From: CAKSIW01 sp045576435
Lineage (GTDB): Bacteria > Bacillota > Clostridia > Monoglobales > Monoglobaceae
Reading direction: 5' to 3'
Assembly: GCA_045576435.1 (NCBI GenBank)
Contig: JAZNGL010000037.1
Span: 1-7,031 of the forward strand
DNA: 7,031 nt
The notes under the pieces are model-generated. The model had not been told where the DNA came from. It searched no databases and was given only the letters and a program-made list of their open reading frames with translations. A program made the translations under genes and the position numbers. Positions 1-5,437 of this stretch are shown here, piece after piece (within the stretch, counting starts at the first letter, position 1; the number at the start of each line of letters is the position of its first letter).

Positions 1-934
1 TGCTAATGAAAATACCAAGCAACTTTGCTTTGATTGCTTTTTTAAGCATTATCATTGACGGAATTGAAAGTGTTGTTACTCCCATCATAAACGAAAGAAC
101 AACGCCAAGTCCTGCACCTTTTGCAAGTAATGCTTCTGCAATCGGTATTGTTCCGAAAATGTCAGCATACATCGGCACACCTACAATGGTTGCAAAAATT
201 ACTGCAAAAGGGTTATTAGAGCCCAAGATATTAACAATAAAATCTTCTGGTATCCAATTATGAATGAATGCACCAATACCAACACCTATAAGCACATAAG
301 GAAATACTTTTTTTGCAGTTTCCATAACCTGTTCCCAAGAATATTTTATACGGTCTTTGAATGTGAGTTCTTCTTGTGGTAGGTCAAGAGCATTTGCATT
401 ACGAATAAACTCGTGAACTTCATTTTCAAGATGAAGTTTTTCAATGACTGTACCACCAATAACAGCAATAACAAGACCGACAATTACATAAATTACGGCA
501 ACTTTCCAACCAAATATACTAGTTAGTAGAACAAGTGAACCTAAATCTACCATAGGCGAAGAAATAAGAAACGAAAATGTTACGCCCATTGGAAGCCCTG
601 CACTTGTAAAGCCCATAAACAGCGGAATAGATGAACAGGAGCAAAATGGTGTTACTGTTCCAAGAAGTGCTGCGATGCAATTCGCACCAATTCCGTGAAA
701 TCTCCCTAATATTTTTTTCGTTCTTTCAGGCGGAAAAAACGACTGTATATAGGAAATAATAAGAATTAACACTCCCAAGAGCAACATAATTTTAATGGTA
801 TCATAGATAAAGAACTGTATGCTACCGCCAATTTTACTTGAAACATCAAGACCGCATAGAGATAATAAATTACCTATAACCACATTTAACCAGTTCATTC
901 CCAGCAATTCGTTTTGAATAAAATTCCAAATCAT
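1..934 (-). CDS. ArsP/YraQ-type permease (PF03773 family), 3' end cut by window edge
   Basis: The reading frame opens at the ATG at 934 and stays open to position 1, giving 311 residues without a stop; the C-terminus is missing, probably only a short stretch. The protein is very hydrophobic, with membrane segments near residues 44-63, 84-95, 100-125, 131-160, 211-224, 242-260 and 272-292, and a charged cytoplasmic linker around 165-208. The TPFCSCSS motif at 95-102 is the hallmark of this permease family, and GVPMYADIFGT at 252-262 is the related motif in the second half. Characterised relatives (ArsP) export trivalent organoarsenicals; others have unknown substrates, so the substrate is inferred. 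The start overlaps the arsR stop by 4 nt (ATGA), and no strong ribosome binding site precedes it, which suggests translational coupling. A later ATG (codon 13) is possible. The adjacent ArsR protein and shared promoter support metalloid efflux. Confidence 0.9.
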   Translation of the reverse strand, partial: MIWNFIQNELLGMNWLNVVIGNLLSLCGLDVSSKIGGSIQFFIYDTIKIMLLLGVLILIISYIQSFFPPERTKKILGRFHGIGANCIAALLGTVTPFCSCSSIPLFMGFTSAGLPMGVTFSFLISSPMVDLGSLVLLTSIFGWKVAVIYVIVGLVIAVIGGTVIEKLHLENEVHEFIRNANALDLPQEELTFKDRIKYSWEQVMETAKKVFPYVLIGVGIGAFIHNWIPEDFIVNILGSNNPFAVIFATIVGVPMYADIFGTIPIAEALLAKGAGLGVVLSFMMGVTTLSIPSMIMLKKAIKAKLLGIFIS

Positions 935-1227
935 TTGCATTCGCATTCACCAACCTTTTTGCAAGTGAATTTTTCAAAATACTTCTTGAAAGCACCCCAA
1001 GTATCACAGTTAAGTGAATAATGCGACCATTTACCCTCTTTACGAGATATTACCAAATTACATTCTGATAAAATTCTCATATGGTGTGAAAGAGTTGGTT
1101 GGGTAATTTCAAATGCTTCAAGCAACTTGCACCCACACTTTTCGCCTTCACGAAGCATATCAACAATTTTCAGACGATTACTATCACCTAACGCTTTGCA
1201 AATCAAAGCAATATCAATTTCGTTCAT
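931..1227 (-). CDS. arsR: ArsR/SmtB-family thiol/metalloid-responsive repressor
   Basis: This is a 98-residue winged-helix repressor, the usual size for the family. The recognition helix region is ITQPTLSHHMRIL (41-53), and the wing is around SRKEGKWSHYSL (61-72). C31-G-C33 sits where E. coli ArsR has its C32-V-C34 As(III) ligands, but the third position of that motif (C37 in E. coli) is not Cys. Instead the C-terminal tail carries C89, C95 and C97, which could complete a three-thiol site; this is inference. Further cysteines are at 10, 56 and 74. The start is supported by AAGGGGTG at 1233-1240, with 7 nt between the AGGGG core and the ATG. It is the first gene of a two-gene unit with the permease. 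It most likely represses its own promoter and releases it on binding As(III), Sb(III) or another soft metal. Family assignment is secure; the inducer is not. Confidence 0.95.
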   Translation of the reverse strand: MNEIDIALICKALGDSNRLKIVDMLREGEKCGCKLLEAFEITQPTLSHHMRILSECNLVISRKEGKWSHYSLNCDTWGAFKKYFEKFTCKKVGECECK

Positions 1228-1243
1228 AAAAGCACCCCTTTAT

Positions 1244-1259
1244 ATTGATAACTGTCTAT
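1244..1259 (-). promoter_or_regulatory. Putative ArsR operator O2, at the transcription start
   Basis: On the plus strand this reads ATTGATAACTGTCTAT, the same AT-N-GA-N-A-NN-T-N-TC-N-AT dyad as O1 but in inverted orientation. The extended arms 1245-1260 and 1279-1294 match as an inverted repeat at 13 of 16 positions. The two dyads lie 36 bp apart centre to centre and bracket the -10. O2 falls on the predicted start site. Two-site repression is inference. Confidence 0.65.
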
Positions 1260-1265
1260 GTGTTT

Positions 1266-1294
1266 ATTATATCATATACATAGATACTTGTCAA
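1266..1294 (-). promoter_or_regulatory. Consensus sigma-A promoter of the arsR-permease unit
   Basis: Read on the minus strand, TTGACA (1294-1289) is followed by exactly 17 nt and then TATAAT (1271-1266), a perfect match to both hexamers with optimal spacing. Transcription should start near 1258-1260, giving a leader of about 30 nt before the arsR ATG at 1227. So strong a core promoter makes sense if the repressor keeps it off. Confidence 0.93.
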
Positions 1295-1295
1295 T
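1280..1295 (-). promoter_or_regulatory. Putative ArsR operator O1, over the -35
   Basis: On the minus strand this 16-bp imperfect dyad reads ATTGACAAGTATCTAT, of the form AT-N-GA-N-A-NN-T-N-TC-N-AT. It covers the -35 hexamer, so a bound dimer would block RNA polymerase. A second copy of the same dyad lies at 1244-1259. Assignment to ArsR is inferred from dyad form and position. Confidence 0.7.
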
Positions 1296-1304
1296 GTGTT
1301 ATAG

Positions 1305-1344
1305 AAAAAAACAACACTTTTATTTCAATAGCATAAAAGTGTTG
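1305..1344 (-). terminator. Rho-independent terminator after guaA
   Basis: The inverted repeat CAACACTTTTAT (1312-1323) and ATAAAAGTGTTG (1333-1344) forms a perfect 12-bp stem with a 9-nt loop. On the minus strand the 3' arm runs straight into seven T residues (1311-1305). There is no T-tract on the other side, so the terminator acts on minus-strand transcripts, that is on the iorA-guaA unit. It sits about 70 nt beyond the guaA stop and ends 10 nt before the arsR -35. Confidence 0.88.
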
Positions 1345-1357
1345 TCAAAGTGTTGTC
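1336..1357. repeat. Two tandem copies of an 11-bp sequence next to the terminator
   Basis: AAAGTGTTGTC occurs twice head to tail (1336-1346 and 1347-1357). The first copy includes most of one terminator arm. The second copy therefore offers a 9-bp alternative partner for the other arm, and it also forms a 6-bp hairpin with ACAACA (TGTTGT at 1351-1356, ACAACA at 1361-1366). It is probably a small local duplication; an effect on termination is only a possibility. Confidence 0.8.
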
Positions 1358-1377
1358 AAAACAACATTCAAAAGTCT

Positions 1378-1403
1378 GAAAACCGCTTAAAATAAGGCTT
1401 TTC
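1378..1403 (-). other. Imperfect stem-loop just after the guaA stop
   Basis: GAAAA (1378-1382) and TTTTC (1399-1403) can pair and, with bulges, extend inwards through CC/GG and TT/AA pairs. On the minus strand the right arm ends in GGTTTTC with no long T-run. It could be a weak auxiliary terminator or an mRNA 3'-end stabiliser ahead of the main terminator. Confidence 0.3.
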
Positions 1404-1416
1404 AAGGACTATGTTC

Positions 1417-2397
1417 TTATTCCCACTCTATCGTGCCAATAGGCTTTGGTGTGAGGTCAAGGAGAACACGGTTAATGCCGTCAACTTCGTTTGTGATTCT
1501 TGATGTAATCTTATGAAGCACATCATATGGAATTTCTTCAATTGTTGCGGTCATAGCATCAGTTGTGTTAACGGCACGGATTATTGCCGGCCATCCCTCA
1601 TAACGTTTGTCATTCTTAACTCCAACGCTCTTCATATCGGGAACAGCAATAAAATATTGCCAAACCTTGCTTGCAAGCCCGCAAATGTCAAATTCCTCAC
1701 GGAGAATTGCATCCGCTTCACGAAGTGCATGAAGTCTGTCACGTGTGATTGCGCCAAGACAACGAACACCAAGACCAGGGCCAGGGAACGGCTGACGGTC
1801 AACCATTGTTGCAGGAAGTCCAAGCGCCTTACCAACAACACGAACTTCATCCTTATAAAGAAGCTTTATTGGTTCAACAAGCTCAAATTTCATATCTTCA
1901 GGAAGTCCACCAACGTTATGATGAGCTTTAACCCCATCGCTTTCAAGGATGTCAGGATATATTGTTCCTTGTGCCAAGAAATCAACGTTTTCAAGCTTGC
2001 GAGCCTCTTCGTCAAACACAACAATAAATTCACTGCCAATAATTTTTCTTTTCTTTTCTGGTTCTGAAACTCCCTCAAGCTTACTTAAAAATCTATCCGT
2101 TGCATCAATATAAATAAGGTTAGCATCCAGCTCGTCACGAAAGACTTCAATAACCTGTTCGCTTTCGCCTTTTCTCATGAGTCCATGATTGACATGAACG
2201 CAAATAAGCTGTTTGCCTATTGCCTTAATTAAAAGCGCAGCAACAACTGAGGAATCAACACCACCTGAAAGTGCAAGCAACACTTTTTTATCACCAACTG
2301 TTTCGCGAATAAGCTTAACCTGTTCATCAATAAAAACGTTTGCTAACGCATCAGTTGTTATTCTTTTCATGCTTTCCGGTCTTTTATTATTATCCAT
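1417..2397 (-). CDS. guaA: GMP synthase, ATP pyrophosphatase subunit only (no glutaminase domain)
   Basis: This enzyme activates XMP with ATP and aminates it to GMP, the last step of guanine nucleotide synthesis. Counting from the ATG at 2397, the 326 residues contain the PP-loop SGGVDSS (44-50), HVNHGLMRKGE (68-78), LAQGTIYPDILES (141-153), RQPFPGPGLG (201-210) and the XMP-binding C-terminus KPIGTIEWE (318-326). Usual bacterial GuaA is about 510-525 residues with an N-terminal class I glutamine amidotransferase of about 200. That domain is completely missing here, as in archaeal two-subunit enzymes, and no separate copy lies upstream. The insert between ILES and the HHNVGG motif is also shorter than in E. 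coli. The start is set by GGAGG at 2406-2410, 8 nt before this ATG. An ATG 12 codons upstream keeps frame but would place that site inside the gene. It is the last gene of the unit, 62 nt after the Toprim gene. Ammonia must come from free NH4+ or a subunit encoded elsewhere. Confidence 0.93.
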   Translation of the reverse strand: MDNNKRPESMKRITTDALANVFIDEQVKLIRETVGDKKVLLALSGGVDSSVVAALLIKAIGKQLICVHVNHGLMRKGESEQVIEVFRDELDANLIYIDATDRFLSKLEGVSEPEKKRKIIGSEFIVVFDEEARKLENVDFLAQGTIYPDILESDGVKAHHNVGGLPEDMKFELVEPIKLLYKDEVRVVGKALGLPATMVDRQPFPGPGLGVRCLGAITRDRLHALREADAILREEFDICGLASKVWQYFIAVPDMKSVGVKNDKRYEGWPAIIRAVNTTDAMTATIEEIPYDVLHKITSRITNEVDGINRVLLDLTPKPIGTIEWE

Positions 2398-2405
2398 ATA
2401 TTCAT

Positions 2406-2410
2406 CCTCC
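2406..2410 (-). promoter_or_regulatory. Ribosome binding site that decides the guaA start
   Basis: GGAGG on the minus strand lies 8 nt upstream of the ATG at 2397. It favours that start over the in-frame ATG at 2433, which has no comparable site in front of it. Confidence 0.85.
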
Positions 2411-2459
2411 GTTCTTTCATTATATATTATCATAAAATCACTTAAAATACAATAAATAT

Positions 2460-3053
2460 TTAATATATTTTATTAATTTTCTCAACTGCGGCTCTATATT
2501 CATCATATTCAAACGCCTTATTTAAAATATCTAAAAGAGCATTTGTTGAAATTCGCACAGGTAGTCCAAGACTTTTGGCAAGTGCTTTGCGTTTTTCAAA
2601 ACTATTCACAGCCCCGGTTAAACCATCTTCATAAAACATGCTTTTGGTTATTTTAATCTCACTTTTTGGCAGCAAAGAGACCTCTGTTACATTAGCTAAT
2701 ATATCAGCAAGAAGTTCTTCTGTCATACCTTCAACGCCAAGAAGACCTTCCTTGCCGGCTTGTTCTTTTCGCCGCTCTTTTCCCTCAACAGACGGAATAT
2801 ATGCATGCTTAACTGTGCCGCAATTACCCACACATTGTTTGATATAATTACGGATGCGAAAACCCGCACTATCCGAATCCGTCAGAATTATTATGCCTGT
2901 TTTTTCAGCCATTTTCCGAATTGTATTTATTATGTTCTTGTTTCTATACAAATCAAAGCCGCCGGTGCATATTATGGGCGCATCGGTAACGGCTTTAAGT
3001 TTTTCTTTATCAAACTTTCCTTCAACTATAATGGTTTCGGTGATATGCAACAT
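2460..3053 (-). CDS. RNase M5-like Toprim protein with DUF4093 C-terminal domain
   Basis: The protein has 197 residues, close to RNase M5 (RnmV) of Firmicutes. The Toprim domain spans about 1-105. It starts with TETIIVEGKFD (5-15), which holds the catalytic Glu (E11), and carries TDSDSAG (58-64) with the metal-binding D59 and D61. Residues about 118-195 match DUF4093, including the RKALAKSLGLPV segment. RNase M5 matures 5S rRNA from its precursor in low-GC Gram-positives; by homology this protein cleaves structured RNA, but whether it is the 5S enzyme or a paralogue cannot be told. The ATG at 3053 follows the stop of the ACT gene by only 2 nt. The ribosome binding site is weak (AAGAGAG-like, inside the upstream gene), so translation is probably coupled. 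In many Firmicutes rnmV sits beside ksgA, so this location is different. Confidence 0.82.
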   Translation of the reverse strand: MLHITETIIVEGKFDKEKLKAVTDAPIICTGGFDLYRNKNIINTIRKMAEKTGIIILTDSDSAGFRIRNYIKQCVGNCGTVKHAYIPSVEGKERRKEQAGKEGLLGVEGMTEELLADILANVTEVSLLPKSEIKITKSMFYEDGLTGAVNSFEKRKALAKSLGLPVRISTNALLDILNKAFEYDEYRAAVEKINKIY

Positions 3054-3055
3054 TT

Positions 3056-3478
3056 TTATATACTCTCTTGGCTTGCTGTTTCGATATTATTATCTTCAAG
3101 AATTTTTAATGTTTTTTCATCGTCATCAGTTTTAATAACCATTAACGCCTTGCCCTCGGTTCTTCCAAGAAAAGCATATAAATATTCAACGCCAACACCG
3201 CCCGAGGAAATAACCGAAACAACATGTGCAAGTCCGCCTGTTTTATCGTCAATCAGAACTGCAATTACATCTGTGCTTTTTGAAATAACCTCTTTTTCTT
3301 TAAGAACAGTCTTTGCCTTATCAATATCATCAACTATTATTCGCAAAATACCAAAATCTGTTGTATCTGCAAGAGCCAATGCGCGAAGATTTATGTTGTT
3401 CTGACTAAGGCAATCCATTATTTCTTCGAGTCTTCCCGGTTTATTTTCGATAAAAATTGAAAGCTGTTTAATGAACAT
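3056..3478 (-). CDS. Tandem ACT-domain protein (COG4747-like), likely amino acid sensor
   Basis: The protein has 140 residues made of two ACT domains, about 1-68 and 70-140, with no catalytic domain. The first begins MFIKQLSIFIENKPGRL, where ENKPGRL (11-17) is the ligand-loop motif typical of ACT domains. The second repeats the pattern at DDKTGGLAHVVSVI (76-89). ACT domains bind amino acids at dimer interfaces and usually give allosteric control. Its place after iorAB and paaK suggests that it senses an aromatic or branched-chain amino acid and modulates these enzymes; this is inference. I chose the ATG at 3478 because related proteins begin with this MxIKQLSIF sequence. A GTG at 3505 would add nine residues but has no good ribosome binding site. 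GAAAGG (3491-3496) lies 12 nt before the chosen ATG, rather far. The gene follows paaK by 64 nt and the Toprim gene follows it by 2 nt. Confidence 0.88.
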   Translation of the reverse strand: MFIKQLSIFIENKPGRLEEIMDCLSQNNINLRALALADTTDFGILRIIVDDIDKAKTVLKEKEVISKSTDVIAVLIDDKTGGLAHVVSVISSGGVGVEYLYAFLGRTEGKALMVIKTDDDEKTLKILEDNNIETASQESI

Positions 3479-3499
3479 ATTAATCACTAACCTTTCTGT

Positions 3500-3524
3500 C
3501 TGCACTGATTTTTCTCACATGCAG
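3500..3524 (-). other. Small inverted repeat in the paaK-ACT spacer
   Basis: On the minus strand CTGCA and TGCAG form a 5-bp stem, continued past a small internal loop by TGA/TCA around a GAAAAA loop. It sits immediately upstream of the GAAAGG ribosome binding site of the ACT gene. No T-run follows, so it is not a terminator. It may be an mRNA structure that affects processing or translation, or may be chance. Confidence 0.3.
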
Positions 3525-3542
3525 GCCAATGGATTTTTAATA

Positions 3543-4850
3543 TTAATGTAATTTTCTGCGGTCAATAACTCTTTTAGCCTTGCCTTCGCTACGGTCAATA
3601 GATTTTGGATTTACAAGCTTAACCTTAACCCCAATACCGAGCGTGCTTCTGAGTTGTTCTGTGATGTTCTTTTCAATCTTTTCAATACCTCTGACTCCAT
3701 CAGAAAATAGTGCCTCACTCATTTCAACATTAACCTCAAAGGTGTCTGTGTTATTTTCCCTGTCAACAATGATGAGATAGTTTGGAGTAATGCCACCTCC
3801 AACATTTAACAGAACTTCCTCGATTTGCGATGGGAACACATTCACTCCTCTGATTATCAGCATGTCATCCGTTCTTCCCTGAGGCTTGTTCATTCTGACA
3901 TGCGTTCTGCCACATTTGCATTTTTCATAGTTAAGTGAGCAAATATCCCTTGTGCGATATCTTATCACCGGGAAACCCTCTTTTGTGATAGTTGTGAAAA
4001 CCAATTCGCCAACTGCACCGTTTTCTTTTAAAACTTCACCCGTATCCGGATTGATAATTTCAGGAATGAAATTGTCTTCGCAAACATGCATTCCGCATTG
4101 ATATTCGCATTCATAAGAAACACCCGGGCCTAATATTTCTGAAAGTCCATATATATCATAGGCTTTAAGTCCCAGCTTTTCTTCAATCTGGGCACGCATT
4201 TCCTCTGTCCATGGTTCTGCACCAAAAATGCCTGCCTTGAGTTTTAACTTATCTTTTATTCCCATTTCTTCAACAACTTCGCCAAGATAAAGAGCGTAAG
4301 ATGGTGTACAACAAAGAACTGTTGCCCCAAAATCAACCATCGTCTGCACCTGGCGTTGAGTATTTCCTGAAGAAATAGGAATTGCTGTTGCACCAACCTT
4401 AACAGTTCCGTCATGTGCACCGAAGCCACCTGTAAAGAGACCTAAACCATATGCAATCTGAACAAAATCGTTTTCCCCCGCACCGCATGCAGATAAAATT
4501 CTTGCAAAGCAATCTGCCCACATATCAAGGTCCTTTTCGGTGTATCCCACAACAATTTGCTTGCCGGTTGTTCCTGAAGATGCGTGAACCCTTCGAATTT
4601 CGCTCATAGGCACAGCGAACAGGCCATAAGGATAATAATCCCTTAAATCCTGTTTATATGAAAATGGTAATTTTGAGAGGTCATCAACCGTTTTTATATC
4701 ATCCGGTTTCAATCCTTTTTCGTCCATACGTCTTCTGAAAAGTTCAACCCTCTCATACATTCTAAAAACCTGTTCTTTAAGACGCTTGCCTTGCAATTCT
4801 CTTATTTGTTCGCGTGGCATTGTTTCAACTTCGGGTTTCCACATTGACAT
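3543..4850 (-). CDS. paaK: Phenylacetate-CoA ligase (arylacetate-CoA ligase), AMP-forming
   Basis: This cytoplasmic enzyme joins phenylacetate or a related arylacetate to CoA through an acyl-adenylate, with ATP going to AMP and pyrophosphate. Its 435 residues match the full length of the family. The phosphate-binding loop is SSGTTGK (91-97), the adenylate-forming motif YGLSE is at 234-238, RYRTRD is at 297-302, and RTDDMLIIRG (326-335) marks the hinge to the C-terminal domain (AMP-binding_C_2). K424 or K426 in SEGKAKR (421-427) is the candidate catalytic lysine. Clustered Cys/His residues (C248, C252, H255, C257, then C304, C311, C313, H317) may bind a structural metal; this is inference. AAGGTGA lies 5 nt before the ATG; the second ATG two codons later is less well placed. 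It starts 19 nt after iorB. Next to IorAB it probably handles phenylacetate, indoleacetate or 4-hydroxyphenylacetate, in either direction. The exact substrate cannot be read from the sequence. Confidence 0.93.
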   Translation of the reverse strand: MSMWKPEVETMPREQIRELQGKRLKEQVFRMYERVELFRRRMDEKGLKPDDIKTVDDLSKLPFSYKQDLRDYYPYGLFAVPMSEIRRVHASSGTTGKQIVVGYTEKDLDMWADCFARILSACGAGENDFVQIAYGLGLFTGGFGAHDGTVKVGATAIPISSGNTQRQVQTMVDFGATVLCCTPSYALYLGEVVEEMGIKDKLKLKAGIFGAEPWTEEMRAQIEEKLGLKAYDIYGLSEILGPGVSYECEYQCGMHVCEDNFIPEIINPDTGEVLKENGAVGELVFTTITKEGFPVIRYRTRDICSLNYEKCKCGRTHVRMNKPQGRTDDMLIIRGVNVFPSQIEEVLLNVGGGITPNYLIIVDRENNTDTFEVNVEMSEALFSDGVRGIEKIEKNITEQLRSTLGIGVKVKLVNPKSIDRSEGKAKRVIDRRKLH

Positions 4851-4869
4851 TTAAATCACCTTCATCCAG

Positions 4870-5436
4870 CTAAATATTATATCCCATCTCAAAAGCCTTA
4901 AGATTAACATCTAAAAACTTTGCAGGAACTGTTGCCTTAATAGTTTCAACCCATTTTTCGTATGAGATGTCTGTGTTTTTGGCAAGAACGCCGATAAGCA
5001 CAACGTTAACTGCTTTTATATTTCCTGCCTCTTTTGCAAGTGAGAGTGCGTCAACTATATTTGTGTCCGCGCTTTCGCAAAGCTTTTTGTCAATATTTTC
5101 AGGATATGCTGCCGCACCTGTTATAACAGGCATAGGGTCAATTTTCTGTGCATTAACGATTATTTTACCGCCTTTTTTCAGATATGGAAGCGCTCTGTAT
5201 GCCTCAAGCAATTCAAAAGCAAGAATCGTATCGGCCTCGCCCTCATCAATAATTGGAGAATATACTTTGTCGCCATATTTCACATATGTAACAACACTTC
5301 CGCCTCTCTGACTCATTCCGTGAACTTCGGAAACTTTAACATCATAACCTTCACTTATAACTGCATTACCCAAAATTCTGCTAGCAAGCAATGTACCCTG
5401 ACCGCCAACACCAACAATCATAATATTTTTAGTCAT
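4870..5436 (-). CDS. iorB: Indolepyruvate ferredoxin oxidoreductase, beta subunit
   Basis: The protein has 188 residues, the normal length for IorB, and corresponds to the gamma-type domain of pyruvate:ferredoxin oxidoreductases (PF01558). The glycine-rich motif GVGGQG (9-14) is at the N-terminus, and SEVHGMSQRGGSV (36-48) is the second conserved block. It carries no cysteine cluster of its own; the iron-sulfur centres are in IorA, with which it forms the active oxidoreductase. Its ATG comes 1 nt after the iorA stop, with AGGAGG at 5446-5451, 9 nt upstream and inside iorA, so the two subunits are made together. It is a cytoplasmic enzyme of anaerobic aromatic amino acid metabolism. Confidence 0.95.
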   Translation of the reverse strand: MTKNIMIVGVGGQGTLLASRILGNAVISEGYDVKVSEVHGMSQRGGSVVTYVKYGDKVYSPIIDEGEADTILAFELLEAYRALPYLKKGGKIIVNAQKIDPMPVITGAAAYPENIDKKLCESADTNIVDALSLAKEAGNIKAVNVVLIGVLAKNTDISYEKWVETIKATVPAKFLDVNLKAFEMGYNI

Positions 5437-5437
5437 A

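Noticed and set aside
6..263. 85-codon open frame on the plus strand at the left edge
   Set aside because: It is antisense to the conserved second half of the permease, which is open through the edge in its own frame.
1296..1416. Possible small RNA or riboswitch between guaA and arsR
   Set aside because: The structure is explained by a terminator, a short duplication and a weak stem-loop. No independent promoter or known aptamer pattern was recognised.
1513..2067. 184-codon open frame on the plus strand opposite guaA
   Set aside because: It lies entirely antisense to a conserved gene, its product has a low-complexity, Cys/Asn/Lys-rich make-up without a recognisable domain, and it has no convincing ribosome binding site.
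2398..2433. Upstream ATG at 2433 for guaA
   Set aside because: The 12 extra residues are not conserved, and GGAGG at 2406-2410 lies ideally before the ATG at 2397.
2419..2452. Possible promoter for guaA in the AT-rich spacer: TATAAT at 2419-2424 or GATAAT at 2426-2431
   Set aside because: The matching -35 regions are poor (TTTTAA at 17 nt, or TTGTAT at only 15 nt), and AT-rich spacers give such -10 matches by chance. A secondary promoter is possible but not supported enough to annotate.
2760..3404. 214-codon open frame on the plus strand across the Toprim and ACT genes
   Set aside because: It is antisense to two well-supported genes and spans their junction. The translation is a Ser/Phe-rich shadow with no domain.
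3479..3505. Upstream GTG start at 3505 for the ACT protein
   Set aside because: It adds nine residues not typical of the family, uses up the GAAAGG site as coding sequence and lacks a ribosome binding site of its own.
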